64,000 nucleotides of DNA, taken from positions 1-64,000 of the forward strand of contig VGDM01000007.1 in the NCBI GenBank assembly GCA_016869715.1, written 5' to 3'. Positions 26,855-36,440 of this stretch are shown one piece after another (position 1 is the first letter of the stretch; every line of letters starts with the position of its first letter). Both the position numbers and the translations under genes were made by a program. The notes under the pieces are model-generated. The model was given only the letters and a program-made list of their open reading frames with translations, had not been told where the DNA came from and did no database searches. Origin of the DNA: Alphaproteobacteria bacterium (lineage in GTDB: Bacteria; Pseudomonadota; Alphaproteobacteria; Acetobacterales; Acetobacteraceae).

Positions 26855-27553
26855 ATGATTGCCGCTCTTGCCTTTTACGCTTTCGCCGCGGTGCTGATTG
26901 GCTCTGCCGTCATGGTGGTGACCAGCCGGAACCCCGTGCATAGCGTGCTGTTCCTGATCCTGGCCTTCTTCAATGCGGCCGGGCTTTTCCTGATGGCCGG
27001 GGCTGAATTCCTCGCGATGATCCTGGTCATTGTCTATGTCGGTGCGGTCGCGGTGCTGTTCCTGTTCGTGGTGATGATGCTGGATATTGACTTTGCACGT
27101 TTGCGTGAGCGCTTTCAGCGTTATGCCCCAATTGGCGCGCTGATCGGCCTCGTGCTGCTCGTGCAATTGGTCATGGTGATGATCGGCTGGAGCTCGGCAC
27201 CCGGGGCGATGGCGTTACGGCTCAATGAAACCCCGGCGGATATCGCGAATGCGGAAGCGGTTGGGCGCATTCTCTATACCGATTATATCTATCTGTTTCA
27301 AGGCTGCGGCCTGATCCTGCTGGTGGCGATGATTGGTGCCATTGTGCTAACGCTACGCGACAAGCCGAATTCCAAGCGGCAGAATATCGCGGAACAGATC
27401 GCGCGTGCAGGGTCTGTGACGAATGTTGCGGTGCCGACCGGTGCGGGGTTGAAGCAGTTGGGCATTCGTCGCCCGCTACCACCCGAGGAAGCCGCGCCCA
27501 AGCCCCTTGAGCATCACCACGGCCATGGGGGGCATCACTCACATGGCCATTAG
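26855..27553 (+). CDS. nuoJ: NADH-quinone oxidoreductase subunit J, with His-rich tail
   Basis: ND6-type membrane subunit of 232 residues with five transmembrane helices and the conserved [20 protein letters not shown] (pi-bulge helix) near residues 55-75. After the last helix the protein carries a long hydrophilic extension ending in a His/Gly-rich run (eight His within the last 13 residues). ATG at 26855 is preferred over a TTG one codon earlier. The last 11 bp overlap nuoK. Confidence 0.96.
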   Translation: MIAALAFYAFAAVLIGSAVMVVTSRNPVHSVLFLILAFFNAAGLFLMAGAEFLAMILVIVYVGAVAVLFLFVVMMLDIDFARLRERFQRYAPIGALIGLVLLVQLVMVMIGWSSAPGAMALRLNETPADIANAEAVGRILYTDYIYLFQGCGLILLVAMIGAIVLTLRDKPNSKRQNIAEQIARAGSVTNVAVPTGAGLKQLGIRRPLPPEEAAPKPLEHHHGHGGHHSHGH

Positions 27554-27851
27554 CTTGTCCCATTTCCTGACCGTGGCGGCGATCCTGTTCGTCCTTGGCA
27601 TTTTTGGGATTTTTCTGAACCGCAAGAATGTCATCATCATTCTGATGTCGGTGGAATTGATTTTGTTATCGGTCAATCTGAACCTGGTGGCGTTTTCCGC
27701 GCATTTGAATGATCTGGCCGGCCAAGTCTTCACCATGTTCATCCTGACCGTGGCGGCGGCTGAAGCCGCGATTGGCCTTGCCATTCTTGTTGTCTACTAC
27801 CGCAACCGCGGTTCGATCGAGGTCGAGGATATCTCGACCCTGAAGGGTTAG
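27543..27851 (+). CDS. nuoK: NADH-quinone oxidoreductase subunit K
   Basis: ND4L homologue of 102 residues with three transmembrane helices and the two membrane glutamates of the proton path: [13 protein letters not shown] (helix 2) and [11 protein letters not shown] (helix 3). The start ATG at 27543 lies inside the end of nuoJ, in another frame. Confidence 0.97.
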   Translation: MAISLSHFLTVAAILFVLGIFGIFLNRKNVIIILMSVELILLSVNLNLVAFSAHLNDLAGQVFTMFILTVAAAEAAIGLAILVVYYRNRGSIEVEDISTLKG

Positions 27852-27855
27852 CGCA

Positions 27856-29766
27856 ATGTTTGTCGGCGCCGTTTTTTTCCCGCTGCTGGGTGCGACCATT
27901 GCGGGCTTCTTTGGTCGCTGGATTGGCGACAAGGCTTCGCAATGGGTCACGTCTCTCTGCATGGCGCTGGCCGCCATTTGCGGGGTTGCTGCTTTCATCG
28001 AAATTGCCTTGCGCCATGCGCCGCAAACATTGGTGCTGCTGCGCTTCCTAGATGTTGGGTCCTTCGGGCTTGATTGGGCGCTCCGCTATGACACGCTGAG
28101 TGTGGTCATGGTGGCGATGGTCACCTGCATTTCCACCCTGATCCATCTGTATAGCGTCGGCTATATGTCGCATGACCCGACCACGCCGCGCTTCTTCGCC
28201 TATCTGTCCCTGTTCACCTTCATGATGCTGATGCTGGTGACTGCGGATAATCTGGTGCAATTATTTTTTGGCTGGGAAGGTGTTGGTCTCGCTTCCTATT
28301 TGCTCATTGGGTATTGGTATGAAAGGGAAAGCGCCTGCGCGGCGGCGATGAAAGCCTTCATTGTCAATCGCGTCGGCGATCTGTTCTTCATGCTGGGGCT
28401 TTGCCTCACCTTCTGGGTTTTTGGGTCCATCGAATTCAGCGAGATCTTTGGTGTCGTTGATCAGCACAAGGATGCGCGCTTCGCGGGCCTGCCGGCTTAT
28501 GAGGTGATTTGCATCCTGCTCTTCCTTGGCGCTTGCGGTAAGTCGGCGCAGCTTGGCCTGCACACCTGGCTGCCGGATGCGATGGAAGGCCCGACGCCGG
28601 TTTCCGCGCTGATCCATGCGGCGACGATGGTGACAGCGGGTGTGTTTTTGATCGCGCGCATGTCCCCGGTGTTCGAATATGCGCCAACCGCCCTTGCCAT
28701 CATGACGGCGGTGGGCGCCTCAACGGCGCTGTTTGCGGCCACCATTGGCTGCGTGCAGAACGACATCAAACGCATCATCGCCTATTCCACCTGTTCGCAG
28801 CTTGGCTATATGTTTTTCGCCGCTGGCGTTGGTGCCTATCAGGGCGCGGTGTTTCATTTGTTCACCCATGCCTTCTTCAAGGCGCTGCTTTTCCTCTCGG
28901 CCGGCTCGGTGATCCACGCCATGTCGGGCGAACAGGATATCCGTAAAATGGGTGGCGTCTGGAAGAAGCTTCCGGTGACCTATGCGGTGATGTGGATTGG
29001 CTCTCTCGCACTTGCGGGTGTGCCCTATTTCGCTGGCTATTATTCCAAGGATTTTGTGCTGGAAGCAGCCTTTGCGACGCATTCCGGGGTTGGGATCTAT
29101 GCCTTTATCTGCGGCCTGCTCGCGGCCTTCCTGACTGCCTTCTATTCCTGGCGCCTGCTGATCCTGACCTTCCACGGCAAGCCGCGGGCGGATCCTCACA
29201 CCATGGAACATGTGCACGAAAGCCCGGCGGTGATGCTTGTGCCGCTGCTGTTGCTTGCCGTGGGCGCAGTGTTTGCGGGTGCGGTCTTCGCGCCGTCTTT
29301 CATTGGCCATCACTGGGAAGAATTCTGGAACGGCGCCATCGTCAATGCAGCCCATAACCACATCATGCATCACGTGCATGAAGTCCCCGGCTGGGTGCCG
29401 CTCGCGCCCACCATGGTCGGGCTTGGCGGCATTGCGCTTGCCTATGTGATGTATGTTTTTGTGCCGAGCCTGCCGGCGGCGCTTGCGAATGCGCTGCCTG
29501 GGGTGCATCGTTTCCTGCTCAACAAATGGTATTTTGATGAGCTTTATGACGCAATCTTTGTCCGCCCCGCGCGGGCCGTGGCGCGCGGCTTTTGGAAGAT
29601 TGGCGATGTGCGCATCATTGATGGTGTGCCTAATGGGCTTGCCGCATCGGTCGCCGGTGCGGCGCGTCAGGCGGTTGCGCTGCAAACCGGGCGCGTTGCT
29701 ACTTACGCCTTCACCATGATTGTGGGGCTTGTTGTGCTTGTTTCTCTGCTGTTGTTCGGTGGCTGA
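27856..29766 (+). CDS. nuoL: NADH-quinone oxidoreductase subunit L
   Basis: Distal antiporter-like proton-pumping subunit (ND5), 636 residues. Proton_antipo_N plus Proton_antipo_M domains. Signature GWEGVGLASYLLIGYWYE carries the essential Glu, and GKSAQLGLHTWLPDAMEGPT carries the central Lys/His. The C-terminal extension includes the lateral helix and final anchor. ATG at 27856, four bases after nuoK. Confidence 0.97.
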   Translation: MFVGAVFFPLLGATIAGFFGRWIGDKASQWVTSLCMALAAICGVAAFIEIALRHAPQTLVLLRFLDVGSFGLDWALRYDTLSVVMVAMVTCISTLIHLYSVGYMSHDPTTPRFFAYLSLFTFMMLMLVTADNLVQLFFGWEGVGLASYLLIGYWYERESACAAAMKAFIVNRVGDLFFMLGLCLTFWVFGSIEFSEIFGVVDQHKDARFAGLPAYEVICILLFLGACGKSAQLGLHTWLPDAMEGPTPVSALIHAATMVTAGVFLIARMSPVFEYAPTALAIMTAVGASTALFAATIGCVQNDIKRIIAYSTCSQLGYMFFAAGVGAYQGAVFHLFTHAFFKALLFLSAGSVIHAMSGEQDIRKMGGVWKKLPVTYAVMWIGSLALAGVPYFAGYYSKDFVLEAAFATHSGVGIYAFICGLLAAFLTAFYSWRLLILTFHGKPRADPHTMEHVHESPAVMLVPLLLLAVGAVFAGAVFAPSFIGHHWEEFWNGAIVNAAHNHIMHHVHEVPGWVPLAPTMVGLGGIALAYVMYVFVPSLPAALANALPGVHRFLLNKWYFDELYDAIFVRPARAVARGFWKIGDVRIIDGVPNGLAASVAGAARQAVALQTGRVATYAFTMIVGLVVLVSLLLFGG

Positions 29767-29771
29767 AGATC

Positions 29772-31280
29772 ATGGGTGTCGGTTTCCCCTTGCTCAGCTT
29801 GCTGACCTTCCTGCCGCTTGCAGGGGTCGCGATCATCCTGGCCGTGCGTGGCGATGAACAGACCGTCGCGAGCAATGCGCGCTGGACGGCGCTTTGGACC
29901 TGCCTGATCACCTTCATGCTCTCGCTCGTGCTGTGGTTCCGTTTTGACAAGAATGAGGCGGAATTCCAATTCGTCGAAAGGCTGGATTGGCTCGCGGATT
30001 TCGGCGTGACCTATCACATGGGCGTGGATGGCATTTCGGTGCTGTTTGTCATGCTCTCCACCCTGCTGACTCCCATCTGCATCCTGTCTTCGTGGGAGGC
30101 TGTGCAGAGTCGCGAGCGCGAATACATGATCGCCTTCCTGATCCTTGAAACCATGATGGTCGGCATGTTCTGCGCACTCGATTTCGTGGTATTTTACATC
30201 TTCTTCGAAGGCGTGCTGATCCCGATGTTCCTGATCATTGGGGTTTGGGGCGGGCAGCGGCGTGTTTATGCGGCCTTCAAGCTGTTTCTTTATACGTTGC
30301 TTGGGTCCGTGCTGATGCTGCTTGCCATCCTGCTGCTGTGGTACAGGGCGGGCACCACGGATATTCTGGAGCTATTTACGCTCACCATTCCACCATCGTT
30401 GCAGACCTGGATTTTCCTGGCGTTCTTTGCCTCCTTCGCCGTCAAGGTGCCGATGTGGCCGGTGCATACTTGGCTTCCCGATGCGCATGTGGAAGCACCC
30501 ACGGCGGGTTCTGTCATTCTGGCTGGTGTGCTGTTGAAGATGGGCGCTTACGGCTTCCTTCGCTTCAGCCTGCCCTTGCTGCCGGTCGCGAGTGCGGAAT
30601 TCGCACCCTGGATTTTTGCGCTGTCCATTCTCGCCATCGTCTATACTTCGCTGGTGGCGCTCGCGCAGGAAGATATGAAGAAGCTGATTGCCTATTCATC
30701 GGTTGCACATATGGGCAATGTCACGCTTGGGATTTTCACCCTCACGCAGCAGGGGCTTTCGGGGGCCTTGTTCACCATGCTCTCACACGGCGTGGTTTCC
30801 AGCGCGCTGTTTCTTTGCGTCGGCGTTTTGTATGACCGGGTGCATTCGCGCGAAATTGCGCGTTATGGCGGGATTGCGAAGATCATGCCGGGCTATGCGC
30901 TGGTCTTCATGCTCTTCACCATGGCTTCCGTCGCGCTGCCAGGGCTGGCGGGCTTCCCCGGCGAATTGCTGGTGATCCTAGGCGCCTGGAAAGTGAACCC
31001 TTGGGTTGCCTCTGGCGCAGCGCTCGGCATGATCTTGGGTGCGGCCTATATGCTCTCTCTTTATCGCCGCGTTGTCTTCGGGCGCATCGCGCGGGATGAT
31101 TTGCGCGGGCTGCTTGATCTGTCACCGCGCGAATATGCGGTTTTCGCGCCACTCATTGTGCTCACCATCTGGATGGGCATTTATCCGCAAAGCTTCCTGT
31201 CCTTCTTTGAGGTCTCTGTCGCGGCGCTGGTGGAACGGCATCACGCCGCGCTTGGCGCTGCACGGCTCGCGGGGTTGTAA
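29772..31280 (+). CDS. nuoM: NADH-quinone oxidoreductase subunit M
   Basis: Antiporter-like membrane subunit (ND4), 502 residues, about 14 transmembrane helices. Key motifs are FFEGVLIPMFLIIGVWG (conserved Glu) and KVPMWPVHTWLPDAHVEAPT (central Lys), plus the broken-helix region around LIAYSSVAHMG. ATG at 29772, 5 bp after nuoL. Confidence 0.97.
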   Translation: MGVGFPLLSLLTFLPLAGVAIILAVRGDEQTVASNARWTALWTCLITFMLSLVLWFRFDKNEAEFQFVERLDWLADFGVTYHMGVDGISVLFVMLSTLLTPICILSSWEAVQSREREYMIAFLILETMMVGMFCALDFVVFYIFFEGVLIPMFLIIGVWGGQRRVYAAFKLFLYTLLGSVLMLLAILLLWYRAGTTDILELFTLTIPPSLQTWIFLAFFASFAVKVPMWPVHTWLPDAHVEAPTAGSVILAGVLLKMGAYGFLRFSLPLLPVASAEFAPWIFALSILAIVYTSLVALAQEDMKKLIAYSSVAHMGNVTLGIFTLTQQGLSGALFTMLSHGVVSSALFLCVGVLYDRVHSREIARYGGIAKIMPGYALVFMLFTMASVALPGLAGFPGELLVILGAWKVNPWVASGAALGMILGAAYMLSLYRRVVFGRIARDDLRGLLDLSPREYAVFAPLIVLTIWMGIYPQSFLSFFEVSVAALVERHHAALGAARLAGL

Positions 31281-31284
31281 GATC

Positions 31285-32706
31285 ATGAATTGGATGCTGG
31301 CCCTGCCCGAAATTGTGCTGGCCTGCGCCGGCCTTTCCATTCTGATGATTGGTGTGCTGCCGCGGCAGAATATGTTCTTCGGCTGCACCATGGCGTCCAT
31401 TGGCGCCTTGGTGGTGACCGCCGCCCTGGTGCTGACGGTGCCGGAAGGTTCGGGCTTCGCTGGTCAGGTGATTTCCGATGGTTTCGCGCGTTTCATGAAG
31501 CTACTGGTGTTGCTGGGTGCGGCGATTGGCATGCTGATGGCGCTTGATTTCAACACGCGCGAAGGGCTGGATCGCTTCGAATATCCGGTGCTGCTGCTGT
31601 TTGCGACCCTCGGCATGCTGATCATGCTGAGTGCGAATGATTTCATGACCGTCTATATCGGCTTGGAATTGCTCTCGCTCAGCCTTTACGTGGTGGCCGC
31701 GTTTCATCGGGATAATGAGCAATCCGCCGAAGCGGGCTTGAAATACTTCGTGTTGGGCGCCTTGGCTTCTGGCCTGTTCCTTTATGGCGCGTCACTGGTC
31801 TATGGCTTTGCCGGCACTACCAGCTTTGAACGCATCGCGCTCGCGCTGCTTGATCCCGTTGGCCGCAGTCAGGGGCTGACGGTTGGGTTGATCTTCATCC
31901 TGGCTGGCCTGGCCTTCAAGGTTTCCGCTGTGCCCTTCCATATGTGGACGCCCGATGTCTATGAAGGCGCACCCACACCGGTCACGGCGTTTTTCGCCGC
32001 CGCGCCGAAGGTGGCGGCGATTGCGCTGCTGGTGCGCGTGCTGGCTGGGCCTTTCGCGGAACTCGCTGCGCAATGGCAGCAGGTCATCATTCTCGTCTCA
32101 CTCGCGTCCATGGTGCTTGGTGCGCTGGCGGCAGTTGGGCAGCACGATATCAAGCGGCTGATGGCCTATTCCTCGATCGGCCATATTGGCTATGCGCTGA
32201 TGGGGTTAGCGGTCGCGAGTGATGAGGGCCTGCATGGCCTGGTTGTCTATATGGCGATCTATCTTGCGATGAATCTCGGCACCTTCGCGGTGCTGATCGC
32301 CATGCGCCGCCAGGGCAAGGCTGTCTCCCGCATTGAAGATCTGGCCGGGCTTGGCACGACCGATCCTGCCATGGCGATGTGGATGACGATCTTCATGTTC
32401 TCCATGGCCGGCATTCCGCCACTCGCGGGCTTTTTCGGGAAGCTCTATGTGTTTCAGGCGGCGGTGCAGGGCGGGTTCTGGACGCTGGCGGTGGTGGGTG
32501 TGCTCACCTCCGTGATCTCGGCCTTTTATTATCTGCGCGTCGTGAAGGTGATGTATTTCGACGAGGCGAAGGCACCTTTGGATGGTCGCCCGGCGACGCT
32601 CACGATGGTGATGGGCATTTCCGGCATTTTCACTACCCTGTTCTTCCTGATGCCCGCACCTTTAGTCCGCGCGGCGCAGGAAGCTGTCTCCGCGCTGGTC
32701 AGTTGA
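31285..32706 (+). CDS. nuoN: NADH-quinone oxidoreductase subunit N
   Basis: Third antiporter-like subunit (ND2), 473 residues. Conserved IGLELLSLSLYVVAAF and AFKVSAVPFHMWTPDVYEGAP motifs, and the discontinuous helix region LMAYSSIGHIGYAL. The start is ATG 31285, just after nuoM; the longer frame to 31039 is nuoM shadow. It ends the canonical 14-gene complex I set, all present and intact. Confidence 0.97.
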   Translation: MNWMLALPEIVLACAGLSILMIGVLPRQNMFFGCTMASIGALVVTAALVLTVPEGSGFAGQVISDGFARFMKLLVLLGAAIGMLMALDFNTREGLDRFEYPVLLLFATLGMLIMLSANDFMTVYIGLELLSLSLYVVAAFHRDNEQSAEAGLKYFVLGALASGLFLYGASLVYGFAGTTSFERIALALLDPVGRSQGLTVGLIFILAGLAFKVSAVPFHMWTPDVYEGAPTPVTAFFAAAPKVAAIALLVRVLAGPFAELAAQWQQVIILVSLASMVLGALAAVGQHDIKRLMAYSSIGHIGYALMGLAVASDEGLHGLVVYMAIYLAMNLGTFAVLIAMRRQGKAVSRIEDLAGLGTTDPAMAMWMTIFMFSMAGIPPLAGFFGKLYVFQAAVQGGFWTLAVVGVLTSVISAFYYLRVVKVMYFDEAKAPLDGRPATLTMVMGISGIFTTLFFLMPAPLVRAAQEAVSALVS

Positions 32707-32727
32707 GAAGCTGCGCGTAGCGGTGCG

Positions 32728-33477
32728 ATGCGCCTCATGCCAGTGGATGCAAAGCTTGCCTTTCGGCTGGAAGTCTATGCCGCATTGGACAGCACCTCAA
32801 CCACGCTGAAGCAGCGCGCAGAGGCCGGTGAGGCCGAGGGGCTTGCCATTCAGGCGCAGCGGCAAAGTGCGGGCAGGGGGCGGCAGGGCAGGGGGTGGGA
32901 GAGCCCGCTTGGCAATCTCTATCTCTCCGTGCTGTTGCGCCCCGGCGTACCGTTGCGTGAGGCGCCGCAATGGTCCTTTGTCGCCGCGGTGGCCTTGGCA
33001 GAAACGCTCCTGCCATTGCTGCCTGAAACCGTGCAGCCAAGCCTTAAATGGCCGAATGATGTTCTGCTGCGGGGTGTCAAGCTCGCGGGTATTCTGGTGG
33101 AAACCGGCATCACCGCTGACCATGCGCTTGATTGGATTTGCGTCGGCATTGGCGCGAATGTCACGAATAAACCAAAGCTGCCGGACCGCGCCACTTCCTG
33201 CCTTGCCGAATACTCGCCCAATCCGCCCACGCCGCAAGCGTTGGCAGCGGCGCTGCTTCACAATCTTGGCCATTGGCATGAGGCGCGTCTGGCCCAAGGT
33301 TTCGCGCCCATCCGCGATGCCTGGCTCCGCCATGGTCCCGCCATGGGGGCGGCGGTTTCGGTAAAACGCGACGGCGCGCTGATTGAAGGCAACTTTGCCG
33401 GGCTCTCGCCTGAAGGCGCCCTTAAGCTTGCCAAAGGCCGCCAAATTCAGCTTATTCTGGACGGGGAGATCATCTGA
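32728..33477 (+). CDS. birA: Biotin--[acetyl-CoA-carboxylase] ligase, monofunctional
   Basis: Attaches biotin to carboxyl-carrier proteins. 249 residues. ATP/biotin motif QSAGRGRQGRGWESPLGNLY and KWPNDVLL are intact, followed by the small C-terminal beta domain. There is no N-terminal winged-helix repressor domain, so it cannot act as a biotin-operon repressor. The position, 21 bp after nuoN and 3 bp before coaX, is a standard alphaproteobacterial extension of the nuo operon. A second ATG at 32737 is an alternative start. Confidence 0.94.
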   Translation: MRLMPVDAKLAFRLEVYAALDSTSTTLKQRAEAGEAEGLAIQAQRQSAGRGRQGRGWESPLGNLYLSVLLRPGVPLREAPQWSFVAAVALAETLLPLLPETVQPSLKWPNDVLLRGVKLAGILVETGITADHALDWICVGIGANVTNKPKLPDRATSCLAEYSPNPPTPQALAAALLHNLGHWHEARLAQGFAPIRDAWLRHGPAMGAAVSVKRDGALIEGNFAGLSPEGALKLAKGRQIQLILDGEII

Positions 33478-33480
33478 CCC

Positions 33481-34299
33481 ATGCTGCTCGCCATTGATGC
33501 CGGCAATACCAATGTTGTTTTCGCGGTCCATGACGGCACGGAATGGCGCGGGCGTTGGCGCATTGCCACGTGCCCTGACCGGACTTCCGATGAATATGCC
33601 GTGTGGCTGCTGGCACTTTTTCAACATGCCGGCGTAAAGCCCAATGATATTCTGCGCTGCGTGATCGGCACGGTGGTGCCGGCGGCACTTTACAATTTGC
33701 GCCGACTTTGCCGCGAATGGATGGATTGCGAGCCCCTAATTGCACGCGCGCCGCTTGATTGGGGCTTTGCCATTCGCGTGGACCGGCCGGAGGAAGTCGG
33801 CGCTGACCGACTGTTGAATGCGCTTGCTGCCCATACCCATTATGGCGGGCCGCTGATCGTGATTGATTTCGGCACCGCTACCACCTTTGACGTCGTGGAT
33901 GGCGAAGGCTCCTATTTGGGTGGTGCCATTTCCCCCGGCATCAATCTTTCCATCGAAGCGTTGCACAAGGCGGCTGCGCGCCTGCCCCGCATCGGCATTG
34001 GTCGTCCGCAGGCGGTGATTGGCCGCGCCACTGTCCCCGCCATGCAATCGGGCATTTATTGGGGCTATGTCGGCCTGGTGGAGGGCATCGTCTCTCGCAT
34101 CAAGGCGGAATTTGGCGGGCCTATGAAGGTGATTGGCACTGGCGGCCTGGCGCCGCTATTTGCCGAGGGCACCCTTGTCATTGAAAGAACCGATCCCGAC
34201 CTAACCCTCAATGGGTTGCGCCTACTGGCCGGGCGTAATCCATCCACCGTTTTCCACCAGAGCGCGCTTCGCGATCCTCTCCGTTCGGATTCTGATTAG
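33481..34299 (+). CDS. coaX: Type III pantothenate kinase
   Basis: First step of CoA synthesis. 272 residues of the ASKHA fold: N-terminal [14 protein letters not shown] (phosphate 1 motif), [14 protein letters not shown], and [17 protein letters not shown] (phosphate 2). The family needs a monovalent cation and is not feedback-inhibited by CoA. ATG three bases after the birA stop. Confidence 0.95.
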   Translation: MLLAIDAGNTNVVFAVHDGTEWRGRWRIATCPDRTSDEYAVWLLALFQHAGVKPNDILRCVIGTVVPAALYNLRRLCREWMDCEPLIARAPLDWGFAIRVDRPEEVGADRLLNALAAHTHYGGPLIVIDFGTATTFDVVDGEGSYLGGAISPGINLSIEALHKAAARLPRIGIGRPQAVIGRATVPAMQSGIYWGYVGLVEGIVSRIKAEFGGPMKVIGTGGLAPLFAEGTLVIERTDPDLTLNGLRLLAGRNPSTVFHQSALRDPLRSDSD

Positions 34300-34303
34300 C
34301 ACC

Positions 34304-35950
34304 ATGAATGTCATGACTGGCGATCTTGCCTTTATCCCGCTGGGCGGGACAGGCGAGATCGGAATGAACCTTAATGTTTATCGTTGCGATGGCGCCTTGC
34401 TGGCAGTGGATTGCGGGCTTGGCTTTGCCGGGGCGGATCAGCCGGAAGTGGATGTCATGGTGCCGGACGCTGGCTGGCTCGCGGAAAATCGCAGTACCCT
34501 GCAAGCGCTGATCATCACCCATGCGCATGAAGACCATATCGGCGCGGTTGTGCATGTGTGGCGGCAATTGCGCTGCCCAATCTATGGCACGGCTTTCGTG
34601 CTTTCTGTGCTGCGCCGCAAGCTTGGCGAAGCAGGCATAATCCATGAAGTGCGCCTGCATGAATTGCCGCCGGGCGGGCGTGTGAAGCTCGGCCCCTTCG
34701 ATTGCAACTTTATTCCAGTAGCGCATTCCATCCCCGAAGCCCAGGCCCTGGTGCTGCGCACGCCTTATGGTCTTGTGCTGCATACCGGCGATTGGAAGCT
34801 TGACCCCACGCCCATGATCGGCGCGTCCACGGATGAAAGCGCGTTTGAGCGACTTGGCGCAGAAGGCGTGCTCGCCATGGTCTGCGATTCGACCAATGCC
34901 CTGGTTGAAGGCCATTCAGGCAGTGAGGCTGAAGTCCGTGCCTCGCTCACTGAATTAATCAAGGGCATCAAGGGGCGTGTGGCTGTCACCTGCTTCGCAT
35001 CCAATGTGGCGCGCCTTGAAAGCATTGCGGTGGCGGGCCGCGCGGCGGGGCGGCAAGTGGCGCTGATGGGGCGGTCTTTGCGCAATATGGAAGCCTCGGC
35101 GCGCGAATGCGGCTATCTGAAGTCACTGCCGCCCTTTCTGGACGAGGAAGAAGCGGGCTTCCTGCCCGATGACGAAATTCTGCTGATCTGCACCGGCAGC
35201 CAGGGCGAACCACGCTCCGCCATGGCCAAGATTGCTGAGGACAAGCACCCAGCTATCGCACTCGGTGAAGGCGATACCGTGATCTTTTCATCGCGCCAAA
35301 TACCGGGGAATGAGGTCGCCATTCAGCGCGTGCAGGATGGGCTGGTGCGCCGCGGCTGCCGCGTCATTACCGATGAACAGGCGATGGTGCATGTCTCCGG
35401 CCATCCGGCGCGCGATGAATTGCGCCGGCTTTACGCGCTGGTAAAGCCGCGCATTGCCGTGCCGGTGCATGGCGAATGGCGCCATATGCAGGAACATGCC
35501 GATCTGGCGCGCGCTGCCGGCGCCAAGCCTTTCTTGTTGAATGATGGCGATGTGCTGCGTCTTTCCGGCAATAGGGCTGAGGTGATTGAAGCCGTCCCGA
35601 CTGGCCGCCTTGCGGTGGATGGCGAACGCCTGCTGCCGCTGGATGGCGATGTTATCGCCGCACGTCGACGCATGATGTTCAATGGCGTGGTGCTGGCTTC
35701 CGTGGCCTTGGATCGGCAGGGAAGGGTGCTGGGTGATCCCATCATCACTGCGCCGGGGCTTTTCGTGGAAGCCGATGCCGAACCGGGCCTGGTTGCCGCC
35801 GAAATCCGCCGCAGCATCGCCGATCTGCCGGCGGGGCTGCGCAACGATGATGAGACTTTGCGCGAATCGCTGCGCGGCGCCCTGCGCAAGGCGCTGGGCC
35901 GGCGCTTCAAGAAGCGGCCCAATGTCGAAATTCATGTGATCAGGGTTTAA
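34304..35950 (+). CDS. rnj: Ribonuclease J
   Basis: Metallo-beta-lactamase/beta-CASP ribonuclease, 548 residues, with endonuclease and 5'-3' exonuclease activity in characterised homologues; in alphaproteobacteria it acts in rRNA maturation. Zinc motif THAHEDHIGAV at about residues 70-80. The beta-CASP region is marked by CFASNVARLESI and GSQGEPRSAM, followed by VHVSGHPARDELRRLY and a C-terminal domain. I place the start at ATG 34304 (MNVMTGDLAFIPLGG), 4 bp after coaX; ATG 34313 is possible. Confidence 0.95.
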   Translation: MNVMTGDLAFIPLGGTGEIGMNLNVYRCDGALLAVDCGLGFAGADQPEVDVMVPDAGWLAENRSTLQALIITHAHEDHIGAVVHVWRQLRCPIYGTAFVLSVLRRKLGEAGIIHEVRLHELPPGGRVKLGPFDCNFIPVAHSIPEAQALVLRTPYGLVLHTGDWKLDPTPMIGASTDESAFERLGAEGVLAMVCDSTNALVEGHSGSEAEVRASLTELIKGIKGRVAVTCFASNVARLESIAVAGRAAGRQVALMGRSLRNMEASARECGYLKSLPPFLDEEEAGFLPDDEILLICTGSQGEPRSAMAKIAEDKHPAIALGEGDTVIFSSRQIPGNEVAIQRVQDGLVRRGCRVITDEQAMVHVSGHPARDELRRLYALVKPRIAVPVHGEWRHMQEHADLARAAGAKPFLLNDGDVLRLSGNRAEVIEAVPTGRLAVDGERLLPLDGDVIAARRRMMFNGVVLASVALDRQGRVLGDPIITAPGLFVEADAEPGLVAAEIRRSIADLPAGLRNDDETLRESLRGALRKALGRRFKKRPNVEIHVIRV

Positions 35951-35953
35951 GCG

Positions 35954-36217
35954 ATGTCGGTCTTCACCGGCGTCATTCTCTATCTGCTGATCTGGTGGCT
36001 CGCGCTGTTCTGTGTGCTGCCGGTGGGTACGCGGCCAGATTCGCAGGGCAAGATGGAAGAAGGCGGCTGGCGCGGTGCGCCGCAAAAACACCTGATGGGC
36101 TGGAAACTGCTCGGCACCACGGCGCTGGCGGGAATTATTTGGCTGGCGATTTGGTGGGTGGTTGAAAGCGATTGGCTGTCTTTCCGCGCCGGTATTCTTG
36201 CGATGCCCCCCAATTAA
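35954..36217 (+). CDS. DUF1467 family membrane protein
   Basis: 87 residues with two transmembrane helices (about 4-24 and 52-72) joined by a polar loop containing PVGTRPDSQGKMEEG and GAPQKHLMGWK, the pattern of DUF1467. Function unknown. It follows rnj by 3 bp and is the last gene before an intrinsic terminator, so it closes the nuo-birA-coaX-rnj transcript. It is found at this place in many alphaproteobacteria. Confidence 0.9.
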   Translation: MSVFTGVILYLLIWWLALFCVLPVGTRPDSQGKMEEGGWRGAPQKHLMGWKLLGTTALAGIIWLAIWWVVESDWLSFRAGILAMPPN

Positions 36218-36221
36218 GCGA

Positions 36222-36248
36222 AAAACCGACCCTGGGGTCGGTTTTGCC
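36222..36248 (+). terminator. Intrinsic terminator of the nuo-DUF1467 array
   Basis: Perfect stem AAAACCGACC / GGTCGGTTTT with a short CTGG loop (36222-36245), starting 5 bp after the DUF1467 stop. The descending arm is T-rich. The A-run on the ascending arm also makes it a potential terminator in the minus direction. Confidence 0.85.
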
Positions 36249-36440
36249 TTATATCCGGGCAATGTCAGTCTGGTAGCCGCTTTTTCAACCTCGCTTCTGG
36301 CCTTTTTTGGTTGAGCCTTCGAAGTTGGTCCGCCATCCTACACGAACAAGAGGGAATTTGGATTCTCCCTCTGCAGTGTGACTGGCGTTTCCTCCCTAAA
36401 CTTGGGTTGCTGCCTTATGGTAGCGACCCTTTCTTTTTTA
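36249..36440 (+). ncRNA. Candidate small RNA between two intrinsic terminators
   Basis: About 190 bp without a credible ORF, lying after the nuo-array terminator and ending in its own strong terminator (36404-36440). It contains a further hairpin, GAGGGA/TCCCTC with an 8-10 nt loop (about 36350-36372), enclosed by ACAC/GTGT. An independent transcript is the simplest reason for a second terminator here. No known RNA family (6S, SRP, tmRNA, RNase P) was recognised and no clear promoter was seen. Confidence 0.35.
36404..36440 (+). terminator. Second intrinsic terminator
   Basis: Stem of 11 pairs, GGGTTGCTGCC (36404-36414) with GGTAGCGACCC (36419-36429), including two G-U pairs, loop TTAT, followed by TTTCTTTTTT. 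No annotated gene ends just upstream on the plus strand. The remaining 170 bp to proS contain no recognisable feature beyond the proS leader. Confidence 0.8.

Noticed and set aside
36249-36440. 6S, SRP or tmRNA gene
   Set aside because: None of the conserved signatures of these RNAs could be found; kept only as an unnamed sRNA candidate.
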